This document shows, piece after piece, positions 36,801-48,879 of a DNA stretch of 64,000 nucleotides. The DNA is taken from assembly GCA_003439945.1 (NCBI GenBank), contig QVRM01006574.1, positions 869,501 through 933,500 of the forward strand, in the 5' to 3' direction. Position 1 is the first letter of the stretch. Each line of letters begins with the position of its first letter. A program made the position numbers and the translations under genes. Source of the DNA: Dermanyssus gallinae. Lineage: Eukaryota; Arthropoda; Arachnida; Mesostigmata; Dermanyssidae. The notes under the pieces are model-generated. The model searched no databases and was not told where the DNA came from. It worked only from the letters and a program-made list of their open reading frames with translations.

Positions 36801-39800
36801 CGGCTCTAACCTCATTCAAGGCGAGAATTCAAGGCGTCGATGTCGCATTTACAGACGACGAGATACGCGAAGAGCTAGCAGATTGCGGTGTGGGGCACGC
36901 TCGACGTTTATTCCGCACAGGTCACGCTGGTAAAACCCCACTCAGCAAACTGATACTGACGTTTGACCGCCAACCGCCGGCATCTGTCTTCCTGGGGTAC
37001 AAAACCCACTCAGTCGTACTGGAGCCTGAGCAACCAAAATTATGCTACAATTGTCAACGAGTGGGACATCTAGCGGACAGATGCACTCTTCGCAAGACCT
37101 GCAAGAAATGTGGAGGATCTAATCATTTGGCGTCGAGTTGCACCAAACAATCGAAATGTGTAAACTGTGGTGGCCCTCACGCGGCCGGTACGCCTTCTTG
37201 TCCGCGTGTGACTTACCTCCGTGAGCGTAACAGGATTATCATGGAGGCCAGAGTTCTTCAGCAAGTTAAGGCAGCGCACCCGAGTGCATCGATTACGGAA
37301 GGACCTGACGTCACAGCCACTGTCGCAGAAAACGCACAAACTGGTTGTTCTAACAATAGCAAAGCTTCCTACGCAGCAGTTCTCAGGGGCATATCTGCCA
37401 CGCAAGAAAGCACCTCGCCTCAACTGCTTCTTTCTAATCCGCGACCGTTACCAAAGCCCAAACAAAAGCGAGCCAAGGCATACAGGAGTCGCCAAGTTCG
37501 GCCGCGGCGCGCTTCTAAATTTATCACGAAGAGAAAGATCTATTCCAAGATGCCGCGCAGAGATGTTGGAGGCGCCTTAACAGACGTCGCTCTGATGCTA
37601 GAGGGCATCAGTCCTGATTTGGCGGCAACTTTGAAGACGATTGCAGAGGCCCTAAAACCTCTATTGGCCCTCCTTCCACTTGCAGAAAAACTCAAAGCCT
37701 TCACATCATAATGCCAGATAACGAGAACCCAAACGGAAGGGAGGCCGATCATGCTTTTGTTGTCGGTGACCCTAACAGGGCCACATGTCCTGTGTGTAGA
37801 GGTATCTTCACGAGGAGGGGTCTGGCCAGGCATATATCGGTCAAACACGCCGATGCCGCCAACGGGCCGTCCACATCCCACCAGGCTCTGGCAGAAACCC
37901 TTGATGTTAACACACTACTCATCGATATCCAGGCAAACATGCGTCATGCCAAACTGTTACGCATTTTACCTAAATCTGTGCGGTCCACTGTTGCGGAGGA
38001 GCTTACTAAGGTCTTTCTAAATGTCGCCAAGGACAACGACCTCTTCGCCTGGTACTCCTTGTTCTCCTTTGCTCCAGTCGTGTTGCGACTCCCTCGAGCC
38101 AGGAAGGATGCTCAATCCCTGTCTGTACTGATCAGGAAGACCCTACGCGACTTTTCATCAGGATTAAGGCTCAGGGATCTGACACACGAGGGATCAGGAC
38201 GCAAAGTAATAGCCCACCTTGACGATGACCTCCCCAGACGAGTAAAGGTCAAGCTGTCAGAAGGCGACATCTCCGGTGCTGCCAGATTGGTGAGCTCCCA
38301 GGATATGCTAGCGCCAGCCAACGAAAATACAGAAGCTCTCCGCTCCAAACATCCCGATGCGCCTACGGATCTCTCCATGCCCACACCGCCGGCAATCACA
38401 CTGCCTTCTTCAACCTCACGTGAAGAGATACTGAGTGCGATGAAGACATTTAACAGAAGTTCAGCTGCCGGCTTAGACTTCATACGACCCCGTCTGTTGC
38501 AGGACTTGTTGTCTGGTGCGCTGGGCAGCACGGCCGGTCGACTAGCGGACGCCATTGCCAAAGTGGTGGATGTACTTAGATGGGGCTCACCCCCGCCTTG
38601 TCTTTTACCACTCATCTTTGGGGCAAGAATGTTTGCATTAAAAAAAGATGGCTCATTACGTCCAATCGCCTGTTCCTCAGGCATTCGCAGACTGGCGGCC
38701 AAAATCGGCTGCTACGATAATAGGGAAACTATTTCAGCAACTCTTGGCCAACACCAGCTAGGATTCGCTACCCCGGAGAGTACAGAGGTAGTAGTCCACT
38801 GTGCCCGTGCATTTTTGCAATCGCGCAAAGTGCCAACGGTGATGGTCAAGCTAGACTTCCGAAACGCCTTTAATAGCGTCCGGAGAGACCATTTGCTTCG
38901 AGCCGTCAAGTCGTGGGCACCATTACTGTTTCACCAGACGAACCTGGCCTATGGTTCAGAACCATCCCACCTGGTAATGCCCCACAGCGCTATGCTATCG
39001 CAGACAGGTCTTCAGCAGGGTGATCCCCTGGGTCCCCCACCTTTTTGCTTATGTATCAAGGAATTGGTGGATTCACTGCAGTCCCCCCTTAATGGCTGGT
39101 ACTTAGATGACGGGGTTCTGGACGGGGATCTCTCGACCGTACTTGACAACATACGGAAAGTTAATGAATTTGGTGCTATTAGCGGTCTGACATTGAACCC
39201 GGTCAAATGTGAAGTGTATGTCACAACCCACAACGAAATAGAGCCGTTAGACTTAACTAACCTTTTTGACTTACTTCCGGGCTATCGCGTAGTAGACAAG
39301 GCTAACCTGGAGCTGCTAGGTGTCCCCTTGTTACCGGAAGGCATTGCAAAAGTATTAGACAGTCGAAGAGACAAACTTGACTTCGCGGCGGGCAGACTAC
39401 CTCAATTGGGGGCCCACTGCAGCTTATTCCTTCTTAGATCTTGTTTTTCAGCCACGAGGTTAACACACCTTACTTAGAGGTTGCAACCTGTTTTTATCAC
39501 GAGAGCTTTTACAACCATTTAATGGACTTAGCTTAGACATTTTAGAGATCATACTAAATCTTAAGCTGACCGCTGCGGCAAGGGAACAGGTAATGCTCCC
39601 AGTTTCTTTAGGCGGCCTAGGTGTGCCCGACGCGGTCATGATGGCAGGACCTGCAATCGTGTCGTCATTGGCCCAGGCGGCGGACAGGGTTAAAGCATTA
39701 TTGGACAGTGATGGTTGGGACGCCTATCACGGTGAACTTCAAAGACTGACCGGCGAATTGTCGTTGTTATTTGATTCTCCTCCCGACGATAGGGCCAACC

Positions 39801-41209
39801 AGGGCAATTGGACAATTTCTCTACAAGAAAAGCGACTAGCAAACCTGATTAATAGAACGCCTTCTGTTGCTGATAAAGCCAGGCTTCGAGCTGTTAGTAG
39901 TCAAGGAGCTGGGGCTTGGCTACAGGCCCTACCATGTCTGCAAATTGGGACTCTGTTGGACGACGAGACCACGCGCATAAGCGCAGGGCTGCGGCTTGGT
40001 GTTGACCTAGTCGTGCCCCACCGATATCGTTGTGGCGATTTTGTGGACGCGTTGGCCCATCATGGCCTGTCATGCGCGTTAAGCGCAGGCCGACGAGCAC
40101 GTCACTCCGGTCTAAACGACACCTTTAGTCGCGCACTTCGATCTGCCGGCTTCCCATGTGTTCTAGAGCCCCCGGGTCTATCGAGGGATGACGGAAAAAG
40201 GCCTGACGGCCTGACTTTGACGCCCTTTGAGCGTGGCCGCATGCTTGTTTGGGACGCAACTGTAACCGACTCATTAGCCCCTTCAATGGTCGGTGCAGGT
40301 GCGGACCGAGCAGGTCATTCTTCCAGGTTAGGTGAGGCTAACAAATGCAGAAAATATTCCAGTGTGGATTATCCGCACGAATTTTGTCCGTTGGCGATCG
40401 AGACTATGGGAACTGCAGGCCCCCTTACGCTCAAACTGATTCAACGCGTAGGCAGAAGTCTTAATCTTTCGACAGGAGACTCGAGAGCATCCGAATTATT
40501 GCGTCAGAGGCTGTCGCTCGACATTCAACGAGGAAATGCAGCGTCTGTTCGGGGCACATTGTTGAACTGGGCTAACCCTGGGTTAGAAAACCCGTAATCA
40601 CACGTTCGCGTGGAGACCATTGTCCACTCCAAAGTGCTAACATAGCAAAGTTATATAAACAAATCTACCTTAAACAATTTGGCATCAGAAAAGTTGCACA
40701 TAAAAGACACACACAATGGGGACAATTTTGGTACCATACAGATAGTGGCCGCCAGATACAGACCGCACACCAGTCGCTAACGTCCCCCTCTGTTAACATA
40801 AAACTCTACGATATCGGGGAGCGAGAAAAACTCTGCTAATAACACCGAATCACAACGAATCGCTTGCTTCGTTTGAAGGAGATCCAGCGTTGGCTAAATA
40901 TGCTCAATATGGTCAGTTTTTAGTCAGAAAGTTCATTCCCTTGCACTTGCTTACTTTGTGAATTGATGCCCGTTTTTCCATTTCCCATTGAAACATGATT
41001 TTTATCGAGTCCTTTGACCCTCTCAATGAAATCTTTAAACGGACCCTGCATATATGGAATGGATAAGAGTCAACGAGAATGAGACAAATGACGGGCGACA
41101 CTTCTAGACGGCCCCAGTCGCTAGCTAATTATAAAGTTGGCGCTCGGTTATAATAGCTGATGTTGTTGTAGTAACATTACAGCGCCAACCTACTGGACTT
41201 CCAACTTAT

Positions 41210-41245
<36 letters not shown>

Positions 41246-41397
41246 CATACATACATACATACGTACATGTATGTGTTTATACACGTGGATCACCCATGGT
41301 AAGTAAAACAAAAGATGCGATTAAATAGAACAAATCAATTAATGTAGCTTTGAGGCGTAAACAAGATTAAAAACGTTGTGCAAGCCGAATGACTTGC

Positions 41398-41432
<35 letters not shown>

Positions 41433-42897
41433 CAAAAGAGCATTTCAAATGAGAAATATTCATTTTTCGTGCTGACACAATTGTTCACTCCAAAGTGCTC
41501 ACATAACAAAATGGTGTATAAATAAACTAACCACTAAACATGTCATTTTGATTACCATCCATTGTCCGTCATCATATTCATCATAACGCAAACTACCACT
41601 ACTATTACTACTACGTCTACGATAGCCACACGTGGCCGGCTCGTGGAGGCTGGCTGGCTGATGGTGATGATGTAGTGTTGCCGTTAATCATACAGCAGAC
41701 AAAGTGGACGAGAGACAGAGAGAGAGAGAGAGAGATAGAGTGAAAGAGAGATACAGATATATATATAAAAATAGAGAGCGGGAGGGGAGCATAAATCCAT
41801 AGAAAGCGTACGAAGACACGGAGCGCGAGAGATACGCAGAGCGGACGCCGACGCCTAAAGCCACAGTCCACAAGATGTTACCACTGCTGTCCCTGCTGCT
41901 GGTACTGCTTATGCTTCTGTTGTTGCTTTGACTCTAGGCAATTTGGAACAGCAAAGCGCCTGCCTGTCTATCCGTGCCTGACGCCGGGTAAAGAAGAAGC
42001 CCTGCTCGAAGACATACAGACAGACAGACAAATCGGCAGACATACGGACAGACGGACCGACAGAGGAAATCACGCCGCAGGCAAGCCGTGAGCAAACGTG
42101 AGCTTGTGGCCTGCCCTGTCCTCCACAGGTCGGGCCTGGCCAGCCAGCTCCATGCTCACTTTTGCTGGCGTTGGCGGCGACATCTTCTGTGGTTTGGCGA
42201 CCCGACCAGATGAGCATCAGAAGCATCATACGATGGAACAGATGGCAGACACAAAGTATTGGAAAAACACTCATAAGCATGGCAATGAGACATCGGTTTT
42301 CCTCTGTGCTTTCCTTCGGTCACGCATGTGCGTGCACAACCATGGATGGCCGTGCGTCGGTCATCACCGCCGCCCGCCATGATGATGTCTTTCTTTTTCT
42401 TGTTCTTCTTGTTCTTCTGCTTCTTGAAGGACGGTGGTCTTCAGACGGTTGGACGGTCGCGCGATCGGTCGGTCGGTCGGAGCCAGAAAACCCGTTTGAT
42501 TGATTGATTGATTGATTGGTTTATTCGCTTGATAAGTGTGTGTACACATATCACCCTTTTATATCAGGGGGCGCATAACGCTGCAGCTATAGTAGTGACG
42601 ACTGTCGTAGGGGGTAGTGCTGTCACCCTTTTTCACCCTCCTCCCCTCGTGGTTGGTCCTCTCGTCATTCTTCTAAGTCTTCCTGAACGTCGGATCTAAT
42701 TCTTCGTCCAGTCGGATCGGATGACGTTCTACTTTCTACTATTTAGGCGACTACACACATATGTGTATGTGTATGTATATGTGTGTGTATAAGTGTGAGG
42801 GAGGGAGAGTGAAGCAAAGATAGCGCGTGATAGTATATGTGTGTGGGGATCCTTGTATAAATAGGCTTCTGATTACGTTTTTGAGAAACGATTTATT

Positions 42898-42931
<34 letters not shown>

Positions 42932-43230
42932 AGGAAGGAGTATCTAAAATTAAATCTCAATGCAGCCAACATTCAAATGCTGTAAATATATGTACGTGTT
43001 TGTATATATATCGTCACGATAAAAATATGCAAATGCACACATATATTCGTACATATATGCATACTTACGAGGAAAACGGTGAAACCTCATTGCCAACTGA
43101 CGCTCAACAAAGTTTTGCTGAAGCGAATTGTATACTAATAAATGTTGCTAAGGATGTATGTATATATATATAGTACATTTATTTGTTTACATATATTTGT
43201 AGCAAATTTTTGTAGAGGCAGTTTAATGTC

Positions 43231-43313
<83 letters not shown>

Positions 43314-45146
43314 TCGTATATATTAAATTACAGGGCAAGTACCCCGGCACACACATTCATGATCTAAGCATATTAAATAATCAATGTAGCGCACAGGATT
43401 AAGATAGAAAATTGCTATACGCAAAAGCAACAATGAACAAATGACTTGTAATAGAAGCACGATTATTGCCGTGAATCTCCTATCAGAGTAAACAGATAGA
43501 TCGGAAATCTAAAGTCGAAACCACTTGATACCTTGGCGGATTAGGAGTCCCTGTCCATTTTATCATTACCAAGAACTCATTCCTCCAGGAGATAAAAAAT
43601 AAAGAAGAGAAAGAAATGCGTCTACAAATAAGTATTCACAATAGCTATAGAAGAAGGAGTTAGTACGAACCCTTAACGAACAATTCGGATGTGACATAAT
43701 TGAGCGACACTTGAAACTTATTCGACCCTAATTCGTATACCTGTTGGGGGAAGGGTTCGAATACGTATGGGGCAGACCCGCGCTCACTGCCTGCAGGATT
43801 TGACTGTTCAAATCGCCCCGAAATGAGTACTAAAGACATAGTTACAGACTAGTTAATTACACCAATAATAATAACGCATCCATGTGAATACTCGCATTAC
43901 TCGCATAATGGTGTCACGTACCTGCGGAAGGTTGTTGGTAGCCGTGTTGTTGGGGCGGCGGCGGCGGAGGCGGCTGTGCGCCAGCCGGATGCATGGGGAC
44001 GCCGGCCTGATGCTGTTGAAGCATGCCGACCATGCTCAGCGTCCGCTCCTGGCGACCGAGCAGCTCGTCGAGCTTGCGGTGCACCATCTTGAGGCCTTCG
44101 TACATGTGACCCTGCACCTCGAAGATCTGCCGCAGCTCCTGGTTCTGCTGGCTCTCGTACGCCTGCTCGGGATCGCCGTGCTGGTCGATCTGCGCCTGGT
44201 TCTCGGGGTGCAGCTTGCGGTACTCCTCCTTCTGCAGCTCGAGCTTGGCCTTGTACGCGTCGTACTCTTTCGAGAACTTCTCCTTCTCGAGGTCGGCGAT
44301 CGCCGCCTGCACCTGGGGCGCCTGGCCCGGCGGGTACAGCGACGTCGTGAGGAACTTGAGCACGTCGTGGTCGTCGGCCAGGCCGCCCGTCGCCGCCGAG
44401 ATACCGAAGTAGCCGTTCACCGGCAGCACCACGTTCTCGACCCGCAGACAGAGCTCGAAATCGTCGTCGGCGTTCGTGTTGCCCGAGTGGAACGACACGG
44501 CCAGCGTGTTCTGGTAGTACTCGATCTTGGCCTTGACCGGGAACGGCTTGTTGCGGAAGTCGCGCTGACAGCCGGCCAGCTGCTGGGCGATGCCGTCCGT
44601 CTCGTGGTCGTACACCTTCGAGCCGTCGTTGAGCATCGCCATGATGTACGGGTTGTTGTTGCGGTTGTCGTTGTCGAACGAGTCGAAGAACAGGCCGAGA
44701 CCGTGCCACTGGTCGGCCGAGCCGAACGTGTTGCCTTCGGGCATCTTCTGCTGCGCGTACCAGAACGCCAGGCCGTCGGCGCCAAGTCGGCCCCGGCCGT
44801 TCACGCGGAACACGATCTCCACTTCCCACCACTGAAAGTTGACGGGGTTCCTCGTCCAGATCGAGCCTTTCTTGCTGCGCAGCGACGGCGTGATGCGCAC
44901 CATCTCCTCGGACGCGATCGCGCTGCCCGCGTACTCCCAGAACGGCACCGAGCCGTCTTTCTGCGACAGGTAGGGGCCCTTGAACGAGTACTTGTACTCG
45001 AACTTGCGGTGCACGAGCTCGGCCCCGGTAGCGCTACGCGCTACTCCGGCAGCGGCGATCAGCAACACGAATACAGTGGTCGCCGCCGCCGCTATGCCGG
45101 CCGCGGACCGCTGCATCGACCCCATTGCGCCGCCCCAGCTCCGCAT
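33870..45146 (-). CDS. LMAN1: LMAN1 / ERGIC-53 mannose-binding cargo receptor
   Basis: L-type lectin that cycles between ER and Golgi and carries glycoproteins out of the ER. Coding exons on the minus strand are 45,146-43,922, 34,858-34,758 and 34,160-33,870; phases match (GCA G|TT) and the total is 538 residues. From the chosen ATG (MRSWGG) a hydrophobic signal (TTVFVLLIAAAGVA) is followed by the carbohydrate domain: FEYKYSFKGP, ADGLAFWYAQQ, GLFFDSFDNDNRNNNPYI (metal-binding Asp/Asn), KVYDHETDG (the sugar/metal-site His) and GISAATGG. A Q/E/K-rich coiled coil and a proline/glutamine-rich hinge come next. The last exon holds the stalk, one membrane segment (VAFTCVQLIMVLGYMVY) and the tail KKFY. 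KK is the COPI retrieval signal; mammals end KKFF, so the final residue differs. An upstream TTG frame extends 5' but lacks a signal-peptide fit. The first exon is strikingly GC-rich. Confidence 0.93.
35335..35540 (-). repeat. tRNA-derived SINE-like repeat, copy 2
   Basis: On the minus strand the head has an A-box-like GTTATCTAGGAGGTTTAGTG and, about 50 bases on, a B box (GGTTTGATCCC). After it comes the shared body (GTTGATCGAGTTTTCTTCC, the GATGATAAACC block, a GTCAGCGACCATGCTG-like block). Lies in the LMAN1 intron. Confidence 0.7.
36110..36187 (+). promoter_or_regulatory. tRNA-like A/B-box module in the LINE leader
   Basis: TAGCCTGATGGTAGCG resembles a tRNA D arm/A box, GCGGCTGACAGCTGC could form an anticodon-type stem, and GGTTCAAATCC is a good B box. 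The acceptor-like 3' strand GGGTGGC follows, then a run of eight T. The 5' acceptor strand does not pair, so it is not a working tRNA gene. It could be an internal pol III promoter with terminator, a captured SINE head, or a former tRNA target. Confidence 0.5.
36216..37711 (+). pseudogene. ORF1 of RLE LINE, three-knuckle gag-like protein
   Basis: The ATG at 36,216 (MPGVSSGSKPPDS) opens a serine/alanine-rich N-terminus. The frame slips at or near the five-A run 36,440-36,444, and the rest continues in the frame that reaches 37,711. That part has DEPFTLLVSKREQ, a region like LINE ORF1 RNA-binding folds (IPVTVTCPALTSFKARIQGV, then CGVGHARRLFRTGH), and three knuckles: CYNCQRVGHLADRC, CKKCGGSNHLASSC and CVNCGGPHAAGTPSC. 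A basic tail and an amphipathic end follow. About 497 residues in all. The TAA stop shares its last A with the ATG of ORF2 (TAATG, 37,709-37,713), which suggests coupled termination and re-initiation, as shown experimentally for silkworm SART1. Confidence 0.8.
37711..40597 (+). pseudogene. ORF2 of RLE LINE: finger, reverse transcriptase, endonuclease
   Basis: ATG 37,711. An R2-like C2H2 finger CPVCRGIFTRRGLARHISVKH-type motif spans residues 26-46 (Cys26, Cys29, His41, His46). Polymerase blocks are FNRSSAAGLDFIRPRLL, ALKKDGSLRPIACSSG, VKLDFRNAFNSVRRD (motif A, about 380), TGLQQGDPLGPPPFCL (B) and GWYLDDGVLDG (C, about 464). One extra base near 39,475 ends this frame at 39,477; the frame resumes through NGLSLDILEI to the second long frame (39,593-40,597). 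That frame has VADKARLRAV, a knuckle reading RYRCGDFVDALAHHGLSC, and the endonuclease DGKRPDGLTLTPFERG...MLVWDATVTDSLAP. The first knuckle cysteine is Tyr (TAT), where the related copy at 1-768 has Cys. Otherwise the catalytic residues look whole. Confidence 0.85.
40601..40612 (+). promoter_or_regulatory. TTCG-loop hairpin in the LINE 3' UTR
   Basis: CACG-TTCG-CGTG forms a 4-bp stem with a UUCG tetraloop just after the stop codon. A second small stem lies before it (CTAACC/GGTTAG, 40,572-40,586). The dead copy near 11,450 keeps both in altered form. Such 3' structures can be reverse transcriptase recognition sites; that role is inferred. Confidence 0.45.
40666..43913. other. Remainder of the LMAN1 intron
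   Basis: No coding exon was recognised. It contains AT arrays (41,213-41,240, 41,397-41,423, 42,901-42,927, 43,233-43,312), AG-rich tracts (41,706-41,750) and GATT/GTCG short repeats near 42,460-42,520. Confidence 0.5.
41478..41550 (+). repeat. Solo 3' UTR fragment of the RLE LINE family
   Basis: ACAATTGTTCACTCCAAAGT and the following CTCACATAACAAAAT and TATAAATAAAC match the 3' UTR after 40,612. No coding part precedes it. The third 3' end of this family in the window. Confidence 0.65.
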
Positions 45147-46032
45147 GACAGCTCTCCGTCCTTCGGTTTGCTTCCCGACACGTAACCACCAGTAGGAGCG
45201 CAGCAGACTATTCGGCTTGATCAAAAACCGGCGCAAAAAATTATACCAACGACGAGACGACGACGACGACGACAATGATAACTACAACCACAACTCGAGC
45301 AACAGCAGTAGCAATAACAGGGCTGATGACCTCGAGCCGAGCAGGAAATGCAAAGTCGTCAGTCAGCACGATACGTCGTCGGTTTGTCTCAAGCACGGCT
45401 TAACGCGTTCTTCGCTGCCGAACCGCTCTTAGCGGAGCAGAAGACTTAACGCCAACTCAACGCTCGAGACGGCGGCGACACCACGGCTAATCGACATCGG
45501 GTCGACACAAGACCAGGCGGCTTAACTTGTGGGGTTCGTCCATTCAGCAAGTGCCCGACTACGAGGTGCACTTAATGACGATGAGATAAAGAGGGAGTTA
45601 CGGAGGCTGTCACACGCAAACAGATAAACAAACAGATATGGGCACAGAGTGTTAAACAGACAGACAGACAGACAAGCACGCTTGACAGAGATTCCAAACG
45701 CAACAGATGAGTCCAACTTCGACCAACCCGGTTCGTTCTATCCGCCCCCACTCCCCCCCCCCCCGCCAGCACAGCGACGGGACCGCTTAACTCTCTCGCA
45801 GCCGCGTCGCTCAGTTACACACCTACTTGCGACGATTCTATATATGCAGAAATAGTATTCTACCTACTACCTGTCTATATATGCGAACACATATCTATGT
45901 ATACGTTTGCCTAGCTACACTAAACCGAACCGGCACAAAGGACACGTTCCACTGCTTGCAACGATAACAGACACCTCATCATCAGTGTTATCTACAACAC
46001 TTCCGTAGTTGTAACACAGACAGACAAACATC

Positions 46033-46204
<172 letters not shown>

Positions 46205-48354
46205 GTATATATAAGTAGAGATAAGTATTCTACCTGGCACCGGCCTGGAGCAGCAGCAGCAGCACCAGCCGCAGCAACATCAGCAACAAAAAGGACACGA
46301 GTTATTTATCTGTCGCTGTTGTTGGGCGAAGTTTTTCGGTAGTGTTGCTACCAACTGTTGCCACCTGTTGGTGTTGTTTATACTTGCTGTTGTTGTTCTT
46401 CTTCTTCTTCTTATTGGTGCTGTTCTTGTTAACGTTATTGTTGCTGCTCTTGTTGACGTTATTGTTGCTGTTGCTGCTCTTGTTGACGTTATTGTTGCTG
46501 TTGCTGTTGCTGTTCTTGTTGACGTTGTTGTAGCCGTGGCTGTTCTGCCACTGTATTCGAACGTGGTCGGTCGCCGCCGAACGCCCGTGTACAGCACCGC
46601 TTGCTTACTCCACAGACGCCGCCGCTACCACCACCACTAACTAACACCACAACCACCAGCAACTAACTGGTTGTCAAAAATCGACCAGGTTGGCTCGTGC
46701 CGCTGCTGCTGCTGCTGCTGCCGCCATATCGACTGCCACGACATCGAATGTCAGCTACCCATCTATATGTCTAAGTGGCCGGCTCGACCACCGTCAGTCA
46801 CCGTATGGTGGTTATTGTGTAGTCGTTGTCGTCGTCGTCGTCGTGGTGAGGGAGCCTATGATAGTGATGATGGTGATGATGAGGGTGTATCTGCAGCAGC
46901 AGCAGCGATGAGATACCGGCGCGCGCTTTTCGATTCGCTGTTGTTTTCCCGGCGCAATCGCCGCAGAAGCAGGAAACCAGCATTTCGCCATCTACCGTCC
47001 TCTAACGTCGGCGTTAGATCAGACAAAAGAGAAACATCGAGGGGCCGAGTGAACGCAGACGAGTTTGCAGCGATTGCCGAACATTATTGCCAACCAAACG
47101 GACGGACGGACGGACGGACAGATGTTGGCAATTTCAGTCTGCAGAAAGTTAGCTGTCTCTCGAGTTCGGAATGCGGCATACCGAAGTGCCGCCCGTACTG
47201 AAAACGGCTGTGGGAAACTCCTCGGGTTCTTTTAGTGGGTTCCTGCCAATAGCAGTTTTCTTCTAGTCACGGTTTCGCCTAATGCTCCTCGTTGCCGACG
47301 AGATGAATGCGCATCAGGCGATCCAAAATCGATATACAAAAATAAAACCTTCCATATACGAGATCAGAATCGGAGCATTGGATTTGTATTGGAGGTTTTA
47401 TTATTGTTCGTAGTTGTAGTAGTAGTACTGGTAGTAAGTAGCATTATGCATACGTACATTTCAACGTCTGTACAACCATACATTTCTCGGTTTTTTTGCC
47501 TTGACATTAGAGAAGTGAATAACATTCGGATTATGATTACTTGGCGTGGCCATGAGCCCGCTAGCGTTAGTAGGTGTCATGCGGCAAGGCAACGATTATA
47601 TAACGGTTGCTATATGATGCTATACAAGATGACAGACCGCTGTTTGCAGCGTGCGTTGCGTGCTGCAGCTCCAACGAACAATTTGAATTACGCGCCATAA
47701 AGAGGCGCCGTGGGTCTACTGCTCTGACCAACGTCAATAACAGGTACTAACGTTTTTTTAATTTCTTTTTTCATAAGGCGTTTTAGAAATGCTTAGCGTC
47801 GCCCGCGGTGACGAGTGCGCGGTACTCGCAAATCCGTTCAACCCGTAGTATTTCTCGTTCGGACTCCCTCAGACTTGAAATTACATGTTACATCTTCGGA
47901 CATTATTGCAGTTCTACCGTCAGCGCCTAATCGCACCCTTCCGTCTTTTCCGCTGTCCACTTGTCTGGTGGTCTCGATCAATCGATAAATGAGATCGCCC
48001 GCCTGCCGGCCGCTATTGCCAAGCAGTAATCATTATTCATTATCACCATTATTAATATTATGAATTCATGTGTTCATTATTATTGTCTTGATCCGCCGCG
48101 CTGTGGCTGGCGCCTCACAGGATTTTTTAAAATTGGAACGATACCCACACTCAAGAGTCGCCGAAGAGACTCCACCTTTCGCCATCTATAACAATCATAA
48201 CAATAACCCGAAGCAGAATTAAACATTATGTGGTGTCGTATCGTGTTTGGTCGTCGTTATTGCTGCGTTGTTTGTCGGAGCCGCCGTTGGCGCTGCCGCC
48301 GCATTTCTGCTAGTTTATTTCATATTTTCTGCTAACCATCAACAATAAAACCAA

Positions 48355-48715
48355 ATTAGCAGACAACATCAGCACCATCAATAACAACATCGGGACCATC
48401 AATAATAACATCAGCACCATCAATAACAACATTGAGAAACAACATCGGCACCATCAAGAACAACATCAGCACCATCAACAACAACATCAGCACCATCAAT
48501 AACAACATCAGCACCATGAGAAACAACATAAGCACCATCAACAACAACATTAGCACCATCAACAACAACATTAGCACCATCAATAACAACATCAGCACCA
48601 TCAACAACAACATTAGCACCATCAACAACAACATTAGCACCATCAACAACAACATTAGCACCATCAACAACAACATTAGCACCATCAATAACAACATCAG
48701 CACATTCAATAACAA
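48355..48715. repeat. 18-bp minisatellite
   Basis: About twenty units of AACAACATCAGCACCATC with variants (TTAGC for TCAGC, AATAAC for AACAAC). As 18 is a multiple of three, it leaves open frames on both strands: NNISTI repeats on plus, MLLLMV repeats on minus. No start context, splice site or domain supports translation. Confidence 0.88.
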
Positions 48716-48844
48716 CTCGTTAGCAGACGACAATAGCAACAACGTGCTGCGCGCCTATCAGGTAATCGTCTGCCAAAACCGTCTGCTAAAGTCGTCTGCT
48801 AAAAATTGTCTGCTTTCTACAAAGGATTGTTCTTTTATTCTGTG

Positions 48845-48879
<35 letters not shown>

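Larger units (their letters stand above)
35980..40665 (+). mobile_element. Two-ORF RLE-type (R2-group-like) LINE
   Basis: Plus-strand element inside the 9-kb LMAN1 intron, antisense to that gene. Order: leader with a tRNA-like module (about 36,110-36,180), Zn-knuckle ORF1 (36,216-37,711) and ORF2 (37,711-40,597) with C2H2 finger, YLDD-type reverse transcriptase, knuckle and restriction-like endonuclease, then a 3' UTR of about 65 bases. Both ends are estimates: the left from a rise in GC content near 35,980, the right from likeness to two other 3' ends (11,490 and 41,550). No target-site duplication was found. Each ORF has one frameshift. RLE elements of the R2 group usually carry a single ORF, so the paired ORF1 is unusual. 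Confidence 0.82.

Noticed and set aside
43897..45185. Long open frame on the plus strand (433 residues) and a second minus-strand frame over the LMAN1 first exon
   Set aside because: Shadows caused by the high GC and codon bias of the LMAN1 exon; LMAN1 has a clear lectin fold, the shadows have none.
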